A stretch of 64,000 nucleotides of DNA from Magnetospirillum gryphiswaldense MSR-1 v2 (lineage in GTDB: Bacteria; Pseudomonadota; Alphaproteobacteria; Rhodospirillales; Magnetospirillaceae), in the NCBI RefSeq assembly GCF_000513295.1, contig NC_023065.1, positions 2,278,501 to 2,342,500 on the forward strand. Reading direction: 5' to 3'. A model generated the notes under the pieces. That model was not told the origin of the DNA, made no database searches, and was given only the letters and a program-made list of their open reading frames with translations. A program made the position numbers and the translations under genes. Positions 47,431-55,931 of the stretch are shown in pieces (the stretch's first letter is position 1; every line of letters starts with the position of its first letter).

Positions 47431-49137
47431 GTGTCAAAGCGTATCACCATCGACCCCATCACCCGGATCGAAGGCCATCTGCGCATCGACGTCGAAGTCG
47501 ATAACGGCAAGGTGACCAAGGCTTGGTCCTCCGGCCAGATGTGGCGCGGCGTCGAGCTGATCCTGTTGGGTCGCGACCCGCGCGACGCCTGGGCCATCAC
47601 CCAGCGCATCTGCGGCGTCTGCACCACCGTCCACGCCATCACCTCGGTGCGCGCGGTGGAAAACGCCCTCAATCTGGAAGTTCCGGTCAACGCCCAGTTC
47701 ATCCGCAACATGATCGCCAGCGCCCATGCGCTGCATGATCACATCGTTCACTTCTATCACCTGTCGGCGCTGGATTTCGTCGACGTGGTCTCGGCCTTGA
47801 AGGCCGATCCGGAAGCCACCTCGAAGCTGGCCGAATCGCTGTCCGACTGGCCGATGAACTCGCGCCACGTCATGGCCCAGACCAAGGAAAAGCTGGCCAC
47901 CTTCGTGGGCTCGGGCCAGTTGGGTCCGTTCGCCAACGGCTATTGGGGCCACCCGGCCATGAAACTGACCCCCGAGGTCAATCTGCTGGCCGTCGCCCAC
48001 TATCTGCAAGCGCTGGAAGCCCAGCGCCATGCCTCCAAGATCGTCACCATCTTGGGCTCGAAGTCGCCGCACATCCAGAATCTGGCGGTGGGCGGCGTCG
48101 CCAATCCCATCGCCACCGATTCGCAATCGGTGCTGACGGTGGAGCGCCTGCTGGCGGTCAAGGAACACATCGACGCCCTGTCCGAATTCACCCGCAAGGT
48201 CTATCTGCCCGACGTCGCCGCCATCGGCGCCTTCTATGCCGATTGGACCAAGTACGGCAAGGGCATCACCAACTACATCTCGTCGCCGGAATTCCCCACC
48301 GATTCCAAGGGCACCCAGTTCATGGTCCCCGGTGGTCACATCCCCGACGCCGATCTGGCCCAGTACAAGCCGTTCACCGCCTTCGGCGACCAGTACCTGC
48401 GCGACGGCGTCGAGGAATCGGTCAAGCACGCCTGGTACACCTATTCCAAGCCCGGCGCGCTGCACCCCTATAAGGGCGAAACCACGCCGCACTACACCGA
48501 CTTCCAGGATGACGGCAAGTATTCCTGGCTGAAGGCGCCGACCTTCTATGGCAAGCGCGCCCAGGTCGGCCCGCTGGCCAACGTGCTGTGTGGTCTGGCC
48601 GCCGGCCATCAGCCCACCGCCACCTACGCCACCCAGATGCTGAACACCGTCTCGACCCTGCTGGGCAGCAAGGTGGGACCGGAAATCCTGCATTCCACCA
48701 TCGGTCGTCACGCCGCCCGCGCTATCCGCTCGGGCGTCATGGCCGAGGTGCTGGCGCAAAACTGGTCCATGCTGATCGAGAATATCGGCAAGGGCGATCA
48801 CACCACCTTCAACAAGCCGGTCTTCCCCAAGGGCGAAGTCATGGGCTTCGGCATGCACGAGGCGCCGCGCGGTCTGTTGTCGCACTGGACCGTCATCAAG
48901 GACGGCAAGATCGCCAATTACCAGTGCGTGGTGCCCAGCACCTGGAACGCCGGCCCGCGCGACGAAAACGACGCCATCGGCCCGTACGAGGCTTCGTTGA
49001 TGGACAACCCCATCGCCGATCCCGAACAGCCCCTGGAAGTGCTGCGCACCGTCCACTCGTTCGACCCCTGCCTGGCTTGCGCCGTGCACGTCCACGACGA
49101 CGAAAAGCGCGAAATCGTGCAGGTCAAGGCCTTGTAA
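47431..49137 (+). CDS. hybC: Respiratory [NiFe] hydrogenase large subunit (HybC type)
   Basis: Catalytic subunit, 568 aa, with the NiFe(CN)2CO site. The nickel ligands are in RICGVCTTVHAI (Cys61, Cys64) and DPCLACAVH near the C-terminus. A 15-residue extension (VHDDEKREIVQVKAL) follows His and should be removed by HybD after Ni insertion. The N-terminal ITIDPITRIEGHLRIDVEV with Glu and the HHxC-free MWRGVELILLGRDPRDAW segment are typical for the Hyb group. GTG 47431 is the start, with AAGGAG nine bases before it. It has no Tat signal of its own and would be exported with HybO. Confidence 0.95.
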   Translation: MSKRITIDPITRIEGHLRIDVEVDNGKVTKAWSSGQMWRGVELILLGRDPRDAWAITQRICGVCTTVHAITSVRAVENALNLEVPVNAQFIRNMIASAHALHDHIVHFYHLSALDFVDVVSALKADPEATSKLAESLSDWPMNSRHVMAQTKEKLATFVGSGQLGPFANGYWGHPAMKLTPEVNLLAVAHYLQALEAQRHASKIVTILGSKSPHIQNLAVGGVANPIATDSQSVLTVERLLAVKEHIDALSEFTRKVYLPDVAAIGAFYADWTKYGKGITNYISSPEFPTDSKGTQFMVPGGHIPDADLAQYKPFTAFGDQYLRDGVEESVKHAWYTYSKPGALHPYKGETTPHYTDFQDDGKYSWLKAPTFYGKRAQVGPLANVLCGLAAGHQPTATYATQMLNTVSTLLGSKVGPEILHSTIGRHAARAIRSGVMAEVLAQNWSMLIENIGKGDHTTFNKPVFPKGEVMGFGMHEAPRGLLSHWTVIKDGKIANYQCVVPSTWNAGPRDENDAIGPYEASLMDNPIADPEQPLEVLRTVHSFDPCLACAVHVHDDEKREIVQVKAL

Positions 49138-49165
49138 TCAACCTGCCTGAGTGATGTATGATTGG

Positions 49166-49197
49166 CTGCCGCCCCGCCCCCCGGGGCGGCAGTCTTT
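49166..49197 (+). terminator. Hairpin between hybC and hybD
   Basis: CTGCCGCCCCG (49166-49176) and CGGGGCGGCAG (49182-49192) pair perfectly with a C5 loop, followed by TCTTT. It probably reduces expression of maturation genes relative to the structural genes. Confidence 0.75.
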
Positions 49198-49213
49198 ACC
49201 AAGGGAAGCATAA

Positions 49214-49699
49214 ATGCGGCTGGTCGTTCTGGGTGTGGGCAATATCCTGATGTCCGATGAAGGAATCGGGGTTCACGCGGTCACCGCTTTGGCCGATGGT
49301 TACGACCTGCCCGATTGCGTCGAGATCATCGACGGTGGCACCTCGGGCATGGATTGCCTGGACCGCATCGCCGATGCCGACCTGCTGCTGATCGCCGATT
49401 GCATGCGCAGCCCCGGCAAGCAGCCGGGCGACATCACCCGGCTGGCCGACGACCAGATCAACGCCTGGTTCAAGACCAAGATTTCACCCCATCAGGTCGG
49501 CCTGTCCGACGTGCTGGCGGCCTGTTGTTTCCATGGCATCTCGCCCAAGAAGGTGGTGCTGATCGGAGTACAGCCGGCATCGTTTGAGACAAGCATGGAA
49601 CTGACCCCGGCCATCGCCGCCGTGCTGCCGCGGGTGATCGACGACTTGCTGGCCGAGTTGGCGGCGTTCGGCATCACCGCCACGGCCAAGGCCGCCTGA
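49214..49699 (+). CDS. hybD: Hydrogenase maturation endopeptidase HybD
   Basis: Protease (161 aa) that cleaves the C-terminal extension from the HybC precursor once nickel is inserted. The Ni-sensing ligands of E. coli HybD are conserved at the same positions: Glu16 in GNILMSDEGIGV, Asp62 in LLIADCM, and His93 in ISPHQVGLSDVL. Normal length. It recognises the nickel site of HybC, and would have no role for HupV, which lacks the extension. Confidence 0.94.
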   Translation: MRLVVLGVGNILMSDEGIGVHAVTALADGYDLPDCVEIIDGGTSGMDCLDRIADADLLLIADCMRSPGKQPGDITRLADDQINAWFKTKISPHQVGLSDVLAACCFHGISPKKVVLIGVQPASFETSMELTPAIAAVLPRVIDDLLAELAAFGITATAKAA

Positions 49700-49701
49700 C
49701 C

Positions 49702-49935
49702 ATGTGCATGGCGGTACCGTCACGGGTGGTCTCCATCGATGGACAGATGGCCGTGGTCGAGGCCTTCGGCCAGACCCGCCAGACCAGCCTGATGATGCTG
49801 GACGAGCCGGTGGCGGTCGGCGATTACCTGATCCTGGGCGCCGGCGGCAATTTCGCCGCCGAGAAGGTACCAGAGGAAACCGCCCTGGCCGCCATCGACT
49901 ATTTGTCCCAGGTGCTCGAGGACGGCTTGGCCTGA
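49702..49935 (+). CDS. hypC: Hydrogenase assembly chaperone, HypC/HybG family (first copy)
   Basis: Small chaperone (77 aa) with the essential N-terminal Cys2 (MCMAVPSRVVSI). HypC proteins carry the Fe(CN)2CO unit with HypD and deliver it to the large subunit precursor. It lies between hybD and hupK, separated by 2 bp from the former and overlapping the latter by one base. A second HypC is encoded at 53519. One is probably dedicated to HybC (HybG- or HupF-like), but which is not clear from sequence. Confidence 0.9.
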   Translation: MCMAVPSRVVSIDGQMAVVEAFGQTRQTSLMMLDEPVAVGDYLILGAGGNFAAEKVPEETALAAIDYLSQVLEDGLA

Positions 49936-51080
49936 TGTTTTCCGAAGCCGGCATTTCCGTCAGCTTGCGTGTCCGCGACGGCGCGGTGGCGGCGGTGCTG
50001 ATCCGCTCGACCCGCATGGTCCAGGCCGCCCGCCTGTTCGCCAAGCGCCCGCCGACGGAAGTTCTGCACTTGCTGCCGACGGTGTTTTCGCTGTGCGGCA
50101 CCGCCCAGGCGGTGACCGGCCTGAATGCCATGGAAAAGGCCGCCGCCATCACCGCCAGTCCCGCGCAAAAAGCCGCCCGCACCTTGCTGGTGCTGGCCGA
50201 GACGGTGACCGAACACAGCCTGACCATTGCCCGTGACTGGCCGGCCCTGGCAGGCGGCCAGCCACGCCTGGACCACGCCAAGCGTATTCGTGGCGCCCTG
50301 GCCGGCCTGCGTGGCACGCTTTATCCACAAGGCGACTGGCTGAGCCCCGGCGGCGGCACCCTGACCGCCGATTGCGGCCGCATCTGCGCCGCCATCGATC
50401 AGGCCCGTCAGGCCATCACCCAGTTGATGGGACACGATATCGACGAACTGGTCCTGCCCATCGCCTTCCAGGCTTGGCTGGAACGCGACCCCACCCACCT
50501 GCCCGGTCTGGTCCAGGCCAAGGGTTGGGCCGGTATCGGTGCCGCCCCCTTCCTGCCCATGCCGGAAATGGGACCGCCCGATCTGGCCGCCCGCATGGCC
50601 ACCGACCGCGATGGCCAGTATCTGGCCCGCCCCGATTGCGCCGGTCGGGTGTTCGAGACCGGTTCGCTGGCCCATTGGTCGTGGCATCCGCTGATCAGCG
50701 ACCTGATGGATCGCTTCGGTGCCGGCCTGCTGCCGCGACTGGCGGCCCGTCTGGTCGCCCTGGCCGAAGGTCTGCGCGAAATGGAAGAGCTGGTGCGCGA
50801 CCTGAAACCCGAGCCCGCCTGTTCGCTGCCCGGCCTGAGCGGCGAGGGGCTGACCCTGACCGAGGCGGCACGTGGCCTGCTGGCCCATCGGGTGGTGTTG
50901 AACGACGGCAAGATCAGCCAATATCAGATATTGGCGCCGACCGAATGGAACTTCCACCCCGAAGGCCCGCTGGTACGTGCGCTGCACGGCCTGCCCGCCG
51001 ACCCGGACCTGGAGTGGAAGGTCCGCCTGCTGATCAACGCCCTCGACCCGTGCGTGGCCTGCGCCATCACCTTGGAGTAA
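49935..51080 (+). CDS. hupK: HupK/HoxV-type hydrogenase assembly scaffold
   Basis: Protein of 381 aa that resembles a degenerate hydrogenase large subunit. The N-terminal pair of nickel Cys is reduced to a single one (VFSLCGTAQAVTGLNAME), while the C-terminal motif DPCVACAI is kept, with no extension after it. LAPTEWNFHPEGPLVRALHGLP also matches the large-subunit fold. HupK/HoxV proteins are thought to hold the Fe(CN)2CO group during transfer from HypCD to the true subunit. It overlaps hypC and is followed after 3 bp by hypA. Confidence 0.87.
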   Translation: MFSEAGISVSLRVRDGAVAAVLIRSTRMVQAARLFAKRPPTEVLHLLPTVFSLCGTAQAVTGLNAMEKAAAITASPAQKAARTLLVLAETVTEHSLTIARDWPALAGGQPRLDHAKRIRGALAGLRGTLYPQGDWLSPGGGTLTADCGRICAAIDQARQAITQLMGHDIDELVLPIAFQAWLERDPTHLPGLVQAKGWAGIGAAPFLPMPEMGPPDLAARMATDRDGQYLARPDCAGRVFETGSLAHWSWHPLISDLMDRFGAGLLPRLAARLVALAEGLREMEELVRDLKPEPACSLPGLSGEGLTLTEAARGLLAHRVVLNDGKISQYQILAPTEWNFHPEGPLVRALHGLPADPDLEWKVRLLINALDPCVACAITLE

Positions 51081-51083
51081 GCC

Positions 51084-51428
51084 ATGCATGAAATGTCCCT
51101 GACCGAAGGCGTGGTGCGCATCCTGGAGGAACAGGCCGCCACCCACGGCTTTGCCAAGGTCAAGACGGTATGGCTGGAAATCGGCGAACTTTCCCAGGTC
51201 GATCCCGAATCCATGCTGTTCTGCTTCGACGCCATCGCCCGCGGATCGCAGGTGGCCGCCGAGGCAAAGCTGGAAATCGTCACCATTCCCGGCCAAGCTT
51301 ATTGCCTGGATTGCGCCAAGACGGTGACCCTGCCCCGCCGGGGCGAGGCCTGCCCCATCTGCGGCGGTTGGGGCTTGCAGGTCACCGGCGGCGGCGACAT
51401 GCGGATCAAGGAATTGGAGGTGGAGTGA
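51084..51428 (+). CDS. hypA: Hydrogenase nickel insertion protein HypA
   Basis: Nickel metallochaperone (114 aa) that works with HypB. The N-terminal MHEMSL contains the Ni-ligand His2, and the zinc site is formed by two CxxC pairs, CLDC and CPIC. The glycine-rich C-terminal stretch [23 protein letters not shown] is typical. The stop overlaps the hypB start by one base. Confidence 0.94.
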   Translation: MHEMSLTEGVVRILEEQAATHGFAKVKTVWLEIGELSQVDPESMLFCFDAIARGSQVAAEAKLEIVTIPGQAYCLDCAKTVTLPRRGEACPICGGWGLQVTGGGDMRIKELEVE

Positions 51429-52327
51429 TGTGCACGGTTTGCGGCTGCGGCGACGCCCAGGTGGAACACACCCACGATCACGACCACCCCCACGATCATG
51501 ACCATCCCCATGATCATCACCACGATCACGGCCACCATCACCACCATCACGGTGACGACGTGCATTTTGGTGAAGGCATTGCCGGCGTGCATGTGCCGGG
51601 CCTGTCGCAAAGCCGCATCATCCAGATCGAACAGGACATCCTGGGCCACAACAAGTCTCTGGCTGATGTCAACCGCGCCTGGCTGGCCGAGCGCGGCATC
51701 TTCGCCCTTAATCTGGTATCCAGCCCCGGCTCTGGTAAAACCACACTGTTGTGCAAAACGGTGGAAGCCCTGGCCGGGCGCTATCCGCTGGCGGTGATCG
51801 AGGGCGACCAGCAGACCAGCAACGACGCCGACCGCATCCGCGCCACCGGCGCCCCGGCCATCCAGGTCAATACCGGCAAGGGCTGTCACCTGGACGCCCA
51901 CATGGTCGCCACCGCCTTCGAGCGGCTGAAGCCAGCCGAGGATTCGGTACTGTTCATCGAAAACGTCGGCAATCTGGTCTGTCCCGCCGCCTTCGACCTG
52001 GGCGAGGCCTATAAGGTGGCCATCCTGTCGGTGACCGAGGGCGAGGACAAGCCGCTGAAATACCCCGACATGTTCGCCGCCGCGTCCATGATGATCCTCA
52101 ACAAGGTGGACCTGCTGCCTTACCTGGATTTCGACGTGGCCCAGTGCATCGACTATGCGCGTCGGGTCAACCCGGACATCGTGGTGTTGCAGGTCTCGGC
52201 CCGGTCCGGCCAGGGCATGGACGAATGGCTGGCCTGGGTCAACGAAGGCCGCCGCCGCGCCATCGCCGCCAAGGTCACCGCCCTGAAAGCCAAGCTGGCG
52301 GCGGCGGAAGCGGCGCTGGGGCAATAG
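51428..52327 (+). CDS. hypB: Hydrogenase nickel incorporation GTPase HypB, His-rich
   Basis: GTPase (299 aa) that supplies nickel to the hydrogenase with HypA. The N-terminus has the high-affinity CxxCGC motif (MCTVCGCG). A His-rich stretch with 18 His in residues 13-45 follows, which is the nickel-storage tail found in many Rhizobiales and Rhodospirillales HypB proteins. The G domain has P-loop [11 protein letters not shown], the metal-site GCHLDAHMV, and [10 protein letters not shown] for guanine recognition. The start overlaps hypA. A repeat hairpin follows directly after it. Confidence 0.94.
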   Translation: MCTVCGCGDAQVEHTHDHDHPHDHDHPHDHHHDHGHHHHHHGDDVHFGEGIAGVHVPGLSQSRIIQIEQDILGHNKSLADVNRAWLAERGIFALNLVSSPGSGKTTLLCKTVEALAGRYPLAVIEGDQQTSNDADRIRATGAPAIQVNTGKGCHLDAHMVATAFERLKPAEDSVLFIENVGNLVCPAAFDLGEAYKVAILSVTEGEDKPLKYPDMFAAASMMILNKVDLLPYLDFDVAQCIDYARRVNPDIVVLQVSARSGQGMDEWLAWVNEGRRRAIAAKVTALKAKLAAAEAALGQ

Positions 52328-52333
52328 AAATGA

Positions 52334-52413
52334 GACACGGATGGACACGGATAAACACGGATGATGTTTTTCTGATCGGCGTCCATCCGTGTCCATCCGT
52401 GTCCATCCGTGTC
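52334..52413. repeat. Inverted repeat of 10-bp units between hypB and truncated hypF
   Basis: The left arm (52334-52363) holds three tandem units GACACGGATG / GACACGGATA / AACACGGATG. The right arm (52384-52413) is its reverse complement with 28 of 30 bases matching, built from CATCCGTGTC units. The loop is 20 bases. This ACACGGATGG repeat is, to my knowledge, a dispersed extragenic repeat seen in unrelated bacterial genomes. It would fold into a stable mRNA hairpin between hypB and the next gene. Confidence 0.9.
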
Positions 52414-52436
52414 ATTGAATCCTGGATACCCAGGCT

Positions 52437-53516
52437 TTGACCGCCATCGCCCAGACCATCGCCCTGCCCGCCCCGGTACCGTGCACCTTGGCGGTGGGCG
52501 CCTTCCTGAAAAACACCATCTGCGTCACCAAGGACGACCGCGCTTATTTGTCGGTGGTGCATGGCGATTTGGGCACGCCCGAGGCCATCAACGCCTTCGA
52601 CCATTCGGTCACCACCATCCTGGCCGAACTGGACGCCACCCCGACCCGCGTCGCCCACGATCTGCACCCCGATTTCCACTCCACCCGCTTCGCCCAAGCC
52701 CTGGACCTGCCGCACGTCCCGGTGCAGCACCACCATGCCCACGCTGCCAGCATCGCCGCCGAACACGGCATCAATGCGCCGGTGCTGGCCCTGGCACTCG
52801 ACGGCTTCGGCCTTGGCCCCGGCAACCAGGCCTGGGGCGGCGAATTGCTGTATTGCCACGGCGCCACCTATCAGCGCCTGGGTCATCTGGCCCCCTTGCG
52901 TCAGCCCGGCGGCGATCGGGCCGCACGCGAGCCCTGGCGCATGGCCGCCGCGGCGCTACACAAGCTGGGGCGCGGGGCCGAAATCACCGGACGCTGGCCG
53001 CACATCAAACCCGCTGGCCTGCTGTCGAGCATTTTGGACAAAGGCCTGAACAGCCCGCCCACCTCGTCCGCCGGACGGCTGTTCGATGCCGCCTGCGGGC
53101 TGCTTGACATCCACCCGCTGGCCGAATTCGAAGGCCAAGCCCCCATGGCGTTGGAAGCCCTGGTCACCGATCCGCGAATCCTGGCCGACGGCTGGGTTTT
53201 GGCCGAGGGCGTGCTGGATTTCGCCCCGCTGTTGGCCCATCTGGCCGATCACCCCGAGCCGGGGACCGGGGCCGATCTGTTCCACGGCACCTTGATCGCC
53301 GGGCTGGCCCACTGGGCGGAACAGGCTGCGCATCAAAGCCAGTGCCGCACCATTGTCTTGGGCGGCGGCTGTTTCTTCAATAAAGTGCTGGTCACCGGTC
53401 TGGTGACGGCGCTGGATCAGCGCGGCCTGACCGCGTTGACCGCCATCAATGTGTCGCCGGGCGATCCCGGCTTGTCATTGGGCCAAGCGTGGATCGCCGC
53501 CCGAACGGAGATTTAG
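52437..53516 (+). CDS. hypF: Truncated HypF (C-terminal carbamoyltransferase domain only)
   Basis: Protein of 359 aa that aligns with the C-terminal Kae1-like domain of HypF, which moves a carbamoyl group to HypE for cyanide ligand synthesis. Seen: RVAHDLHPDFHSTRFAQ, VPVQHHHAHAASIAAEHG with the metal-binding His, LALDGFGLGPGNQAWGGELL, and VLGGGCFFNKVLVTGLV. The acylphosphatase, zinc-finger and YrdC domains (about the first 380 residues of full HypF) are missing. Ralstonia eutropha has a similar shortened HypF1. The start is probably TTG 52437, with only a weak ribosome site. It may function with a full HypF elsewhere, or be a remnant; the frame is intact. Confidence 0.85.
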   Translation: MTAIAQTIALPAPVPCTLAVGAFLKNTICVTKDDRAYLSVVHGDLGTPEAINAFDHSVTTILAELDATPTRVAHDLHPDFHSTRFAQALDLPHVPVQHHHAHAASIAAEHGINAPVLALALDGFGLGPGNQAWGGELLYCHGATYQRLGHLAPLRQPGGDRAAREPWRMAAAALHKLGRGAEITGRWPHIKPAGLLSSILDKGLNSPPTSSAGRLFDAACGLLDIHPLAEFEGQAPMALEALVTDPRILADGWVLAEGVLDFAPLLAHLADHPEPGTGADLFHGTLIAGLAHWAEQAAHQSQCRTIVLGGGCFFNKVLVTGLVTALDQRGLTALTAINVSPGDPGLSLGQAWIAARTEI

Positions 53517-53518
53517 CC

Positions 53519-53749
53519 ATGTGTCTTGCCCTGCCGTCGCGTGTGGTCGCCTTGCTGGACGACGATCAGGCCAAGGTCGATTTGGGCGGCGTCACCAAGG
53601 CCATCTCGCTGGCCCTGGTGGAAGACGTGGCCGTGGGCGATTACGTCATCGTCCATGTGGGCTATGCCCTGACCAAGGTCGACCCGGCCGAGGCGGAAAA
53701 GACCCTGGCCCTGTTCGCCCAGATGGAAGCGGCGGGGACAAGCGCATGA
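53519..53749 (+). CDS. hypC: Hydrogenase assembly chaperone HypC (second copy)
   Basis: Chaperone of 76 aa with Cys2 (MCLALPSRVVALL) that forms the scaffold for the Fe(CN)2CO group with HypD. It differs clearly from the first copy at 49702. It lies 2 bp after hypF and overlaps hypD by four bases, which is the usual hypCDE order and makes it the more canonical HypC. Confidence 0.93.
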   Translation: MCLALPSRVVALLDDDQAKVDLGGVTKAISLALVEDVAVGDYVIVHVGYALTKVDPAEAEKTLALFAQMEAAGTSA

Positions 53750-54885
53750 AATATATCGAGGAATACCGCGACGGCGATCTGGCCCGCCAACTGGCGGACA
53801 GCATCAGGGCCGAGGCCGACCCCTCCCGCACCTATCACCTGATGGAATTTTGCGGCGGTCACACCCACGCCATTTCCCGCTATGGCCTGGAAGACATTTT
53901 GCCCGCCAATGTGCGCATGGTCCATGGCCCCGGCTGTCCGGTCTGCGTGCTGCCGGTGGGCCGCATCGACGCCGCCATCTGGCTGGCCGGTCAGCCCGAC
54001 GTCATTTTGTGCACCTATGGCGACATGCTGCGGGTGCCCGGCTCCAAGCGCCTGTCCCTGCTGAAGGCCAAGGCCGAAGGCCGCGACATCCGCATGGTCT
54101 ATTCGACGCTCGACGCGGTCAAGCTGGCGCAAGCCAACCCGGACCGTAAGGTGGTGTTCTTCGCCATCGGCTTCGAGACCACCACCCCGCCCACCGCCGT
54201 CGCCATCAAACAGGCCCAGGCCTTGGGCCTTGGCAATTTCTTCGTCTTTTGCAACCACGTGCTGACGCCGTCGGCCATCGCCCAGATTCTCGACAGCCCG
54301 GAAGTGCGCGAGCTTGGCACGGTCAAACTGGACGGCTTCATCGGCCCGGCCCATGTGTCGACCATCATCGGCTCGCAGCCTTACGAATATTTCGCCGAAG
54401 AATACCAGCGCCCGGTGGTCATCGCCGGCTTCGAACCGTTGGACGTGCTGCAAGCGGTGCGCATGCTGGTGCGCCAGATCAATGATGGCCGCTTCGCGGT
54501 GGAAAACGAATTTTCCCGCGCCGTCACCCGCGACGGCAATGCCAAGGCCAAATCCCTGGTCGCCGACATGTTCGAGCTGCGCAAAAGCTTTGAATGGCGC
54601 GGCCTGGGGCTGGTGCCCTATTCGGCCCTGCGCCTCAAGGAAAGCTATGCCGCCTTCGACGCCGAGCGCCATTGGGACGTCCCCCAAGACAGCGTCGCCG
54701 ACAACAAGGCGTGTGAATGCGGCGCCATCCTCCGAGGCGTGAAAAAGCCCATCGACTGCAAATTGTTCGGCACCATCTGCACACCCGAAAACCCCATGGG
54801 CTCGTGCATGGTCTCCGCCGAGGGCGCCTGCGCCGCCCACTGGACCTATGGCCGTTTCCGCGACACGAAAGCCCCCGCCCCATGA
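53746..54885 (+). CDS. hypD: Hydrogenase maturation protein HypD
   Basis: Iron-sulfur protein (379 aa) on which the Fe(CN)2CO unit is built. Conserved motifs: EFCGGHTHAI (Cys36), HGPGCPVCVLP (Cys64, Cys67), GFETTTPPTAVAI, GFIGPAHVSTIIG, and the C-terminal Cys set for the [4Fe-4S] cluster (CECGAILRGVKKPIDCKLFGTICTPENPMGSCMVSAEGAC). The start overlaps hypC; the stop overlaps hypE. Full length. Confidence 0.95.
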   Translation: MKYIEEYRDGDLARQLADSIRAEADPSRTYHLMEFCGGHTHAISRYGLEDILPANVRMVHGPGCPVCVLPVGRIDAAIWLAGQPDVILCTYGDMLRVPGSKRLSLLKAKAEGRDIRMVYSTLDAVKLAQANPDRKVVFFAIGFETTTPPTAVAIKQAQALGLGNFFVFCNHVLTPSAIAQILDSPEVRELGTVKLDGFIGPAHVSTIIGSQPYEYFAEEYQRPVVIAGFEPLDVLQAVRMLVRQINDGRFAVENEFSRAVTRDGNAKAKSLVADMFELRKSFEWRGLGLVPYSALRLKESYAAFDAERHWDVPQDSVADNKACECGAILRGVKKPIDCKLFGTICTPENPMGSCMVSAEGACAAHWTYGRFRDTKAPAP

Positions 54886-55931
54886 CCTTGCCCCGCCGTT
54901 CCCATCCCCGCCCGCTCGACCTCAAGCATGGCCGTGTCGACTTGACCCATGGCGGCGGCGGGCGGGCCATGGCCCAGTTGGTGGATGAGTTGTTCGTCGC
55001 CGCCTTCGACAACGAGGTGCTGTCCCAGGGCAACGACCAGGGCGCCTTCGACGTCACCGCCGGACGCATGGTCATGAGCACTGACGGCTACGTCATTTCG
55101 CCGCTGTTTTTCCCCGGTGGCGATATCGGCAGCTTGGCGGTGCACGGCACCATCAACGACGTGGCCATGGCCGGTGCCCGCCCCATCGGCCTGTCGGCGG
55201 GCTTCATCATCGAGGAAGGCTTCGCCCTGGCCGATCTGGAGCGCATCGTCATATCCATGGCCGCCGCGTCGAAAGCCGCCGGTGTGCCGGTGATGACCGG
55301 CGACACCAAGGTGGTCGAAAAGGGCAAGGGCGACGGCATTTTCATCACCACCGCCGGAGTGGGCATGGTGCCGCCCGGCATCCATATTTCCGGCGATCTG
55401 GCGCGGCCCGGCGACGTCATTTTGGTGTCGGGCAGCATGGGCGACCACGGTGTCGCGGTGATGAGCCAGCGTGAATCCTTGGGCTTCGACACCGAAATCC
55501 TGTCGGATTCGGCGGCGCTGCATCATCTGGTCGCCGCCATGATCGCCGCCGCGCCGGGCATCCGGGTGTTGCGCGACCCGACACGCGGCGGACTGGCCGC
55601 CACCTTGAACGAAATCGCCGCCCAATCGGGGGTAGGCATGGAGATCGGCGAACAAGCCATCCCCATCAAGCCGCAGGTGCTGGGCGCCTGCGAACTGCTG
55701 GGCCTGGACCCGCTTTATGTGGCCAATGAAGGCAAGCTGATCTGCATCTGTGGCCCCGCCGACGCCGATGCGGTGCTGGCGGCCATGCGCGCCCATCCGT
55801 TGGGCGTGGATGCCGCCATCATCGGCCGATGCGATGCCGACCCCCACCATTTCGTCCGCATGAAGACCGCCATGGGCGGCACCCGTGTGGTCGATTGGCT
55901 GGCGGGCGAGCAATTGCCGAGGATTTGCTGA
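54882..55931 (+). CDS. hypE: Hydrogenase maturation protein HypE
   Basis: Dehydratase (349 aa) of the PurM fold; it converts the carbamoyl group received from HypF to a thiocyanate on its C-terminal Cys and passes cyanide to HypCD. The protein ends LPRIC, with the catalytic Cys as last residue. The ATP-binding start LTHGGGGRAMAQLVDELF and DPTRGGLAATLNEIA are typical. It overlaps hypD by four bases and hypX by one. Confidence 0.95.
   Translation: MTLPRRSHPRPLDLKHGRVDLTHGGGGRAMAQLVDELFVAAFDNEVLSQGNDQGAFDVTAGRMVMSTDGYVISPLFFPGGDIGSLAVHGTINDVAMAGARPIGLSAGFIIEEGFALADLERIVISMAAASKAAGVPVMTGDTKVVEKGKGDGIFITTAGVGMVPPGIHISGDLARPGDVILVSGSMGDHGVAVMSQRESLGFDTEILSDSAALHHLVAAMIAAAPGIRVLRDPTRGGLAATLNEIAAQSGVGMEIGEQAIPIKPQVLGACELLGLDPLYVANEGKLICICGPADADAVLAAMRAHPLGVDAAIIGRCDADPHHFVRMKTAMGGTRVVDWLAGEQLPRIC

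Noticed and set aside
52334-52413. 10-bp repeats considered as CRISPR or an iteron origin
   Set aside because: Three units per arm are arranged as an inverted repeat with one loop and no spacers; there is no replication gene nearby.
52437-53516. hypF fragment called a pseudogene
   Set aside because: The frame is intact with all C-terminal motifs, sits tightly before hypC, and a functional short HypF1 is known in Ralstonia; I list it as a truncated gene instead.
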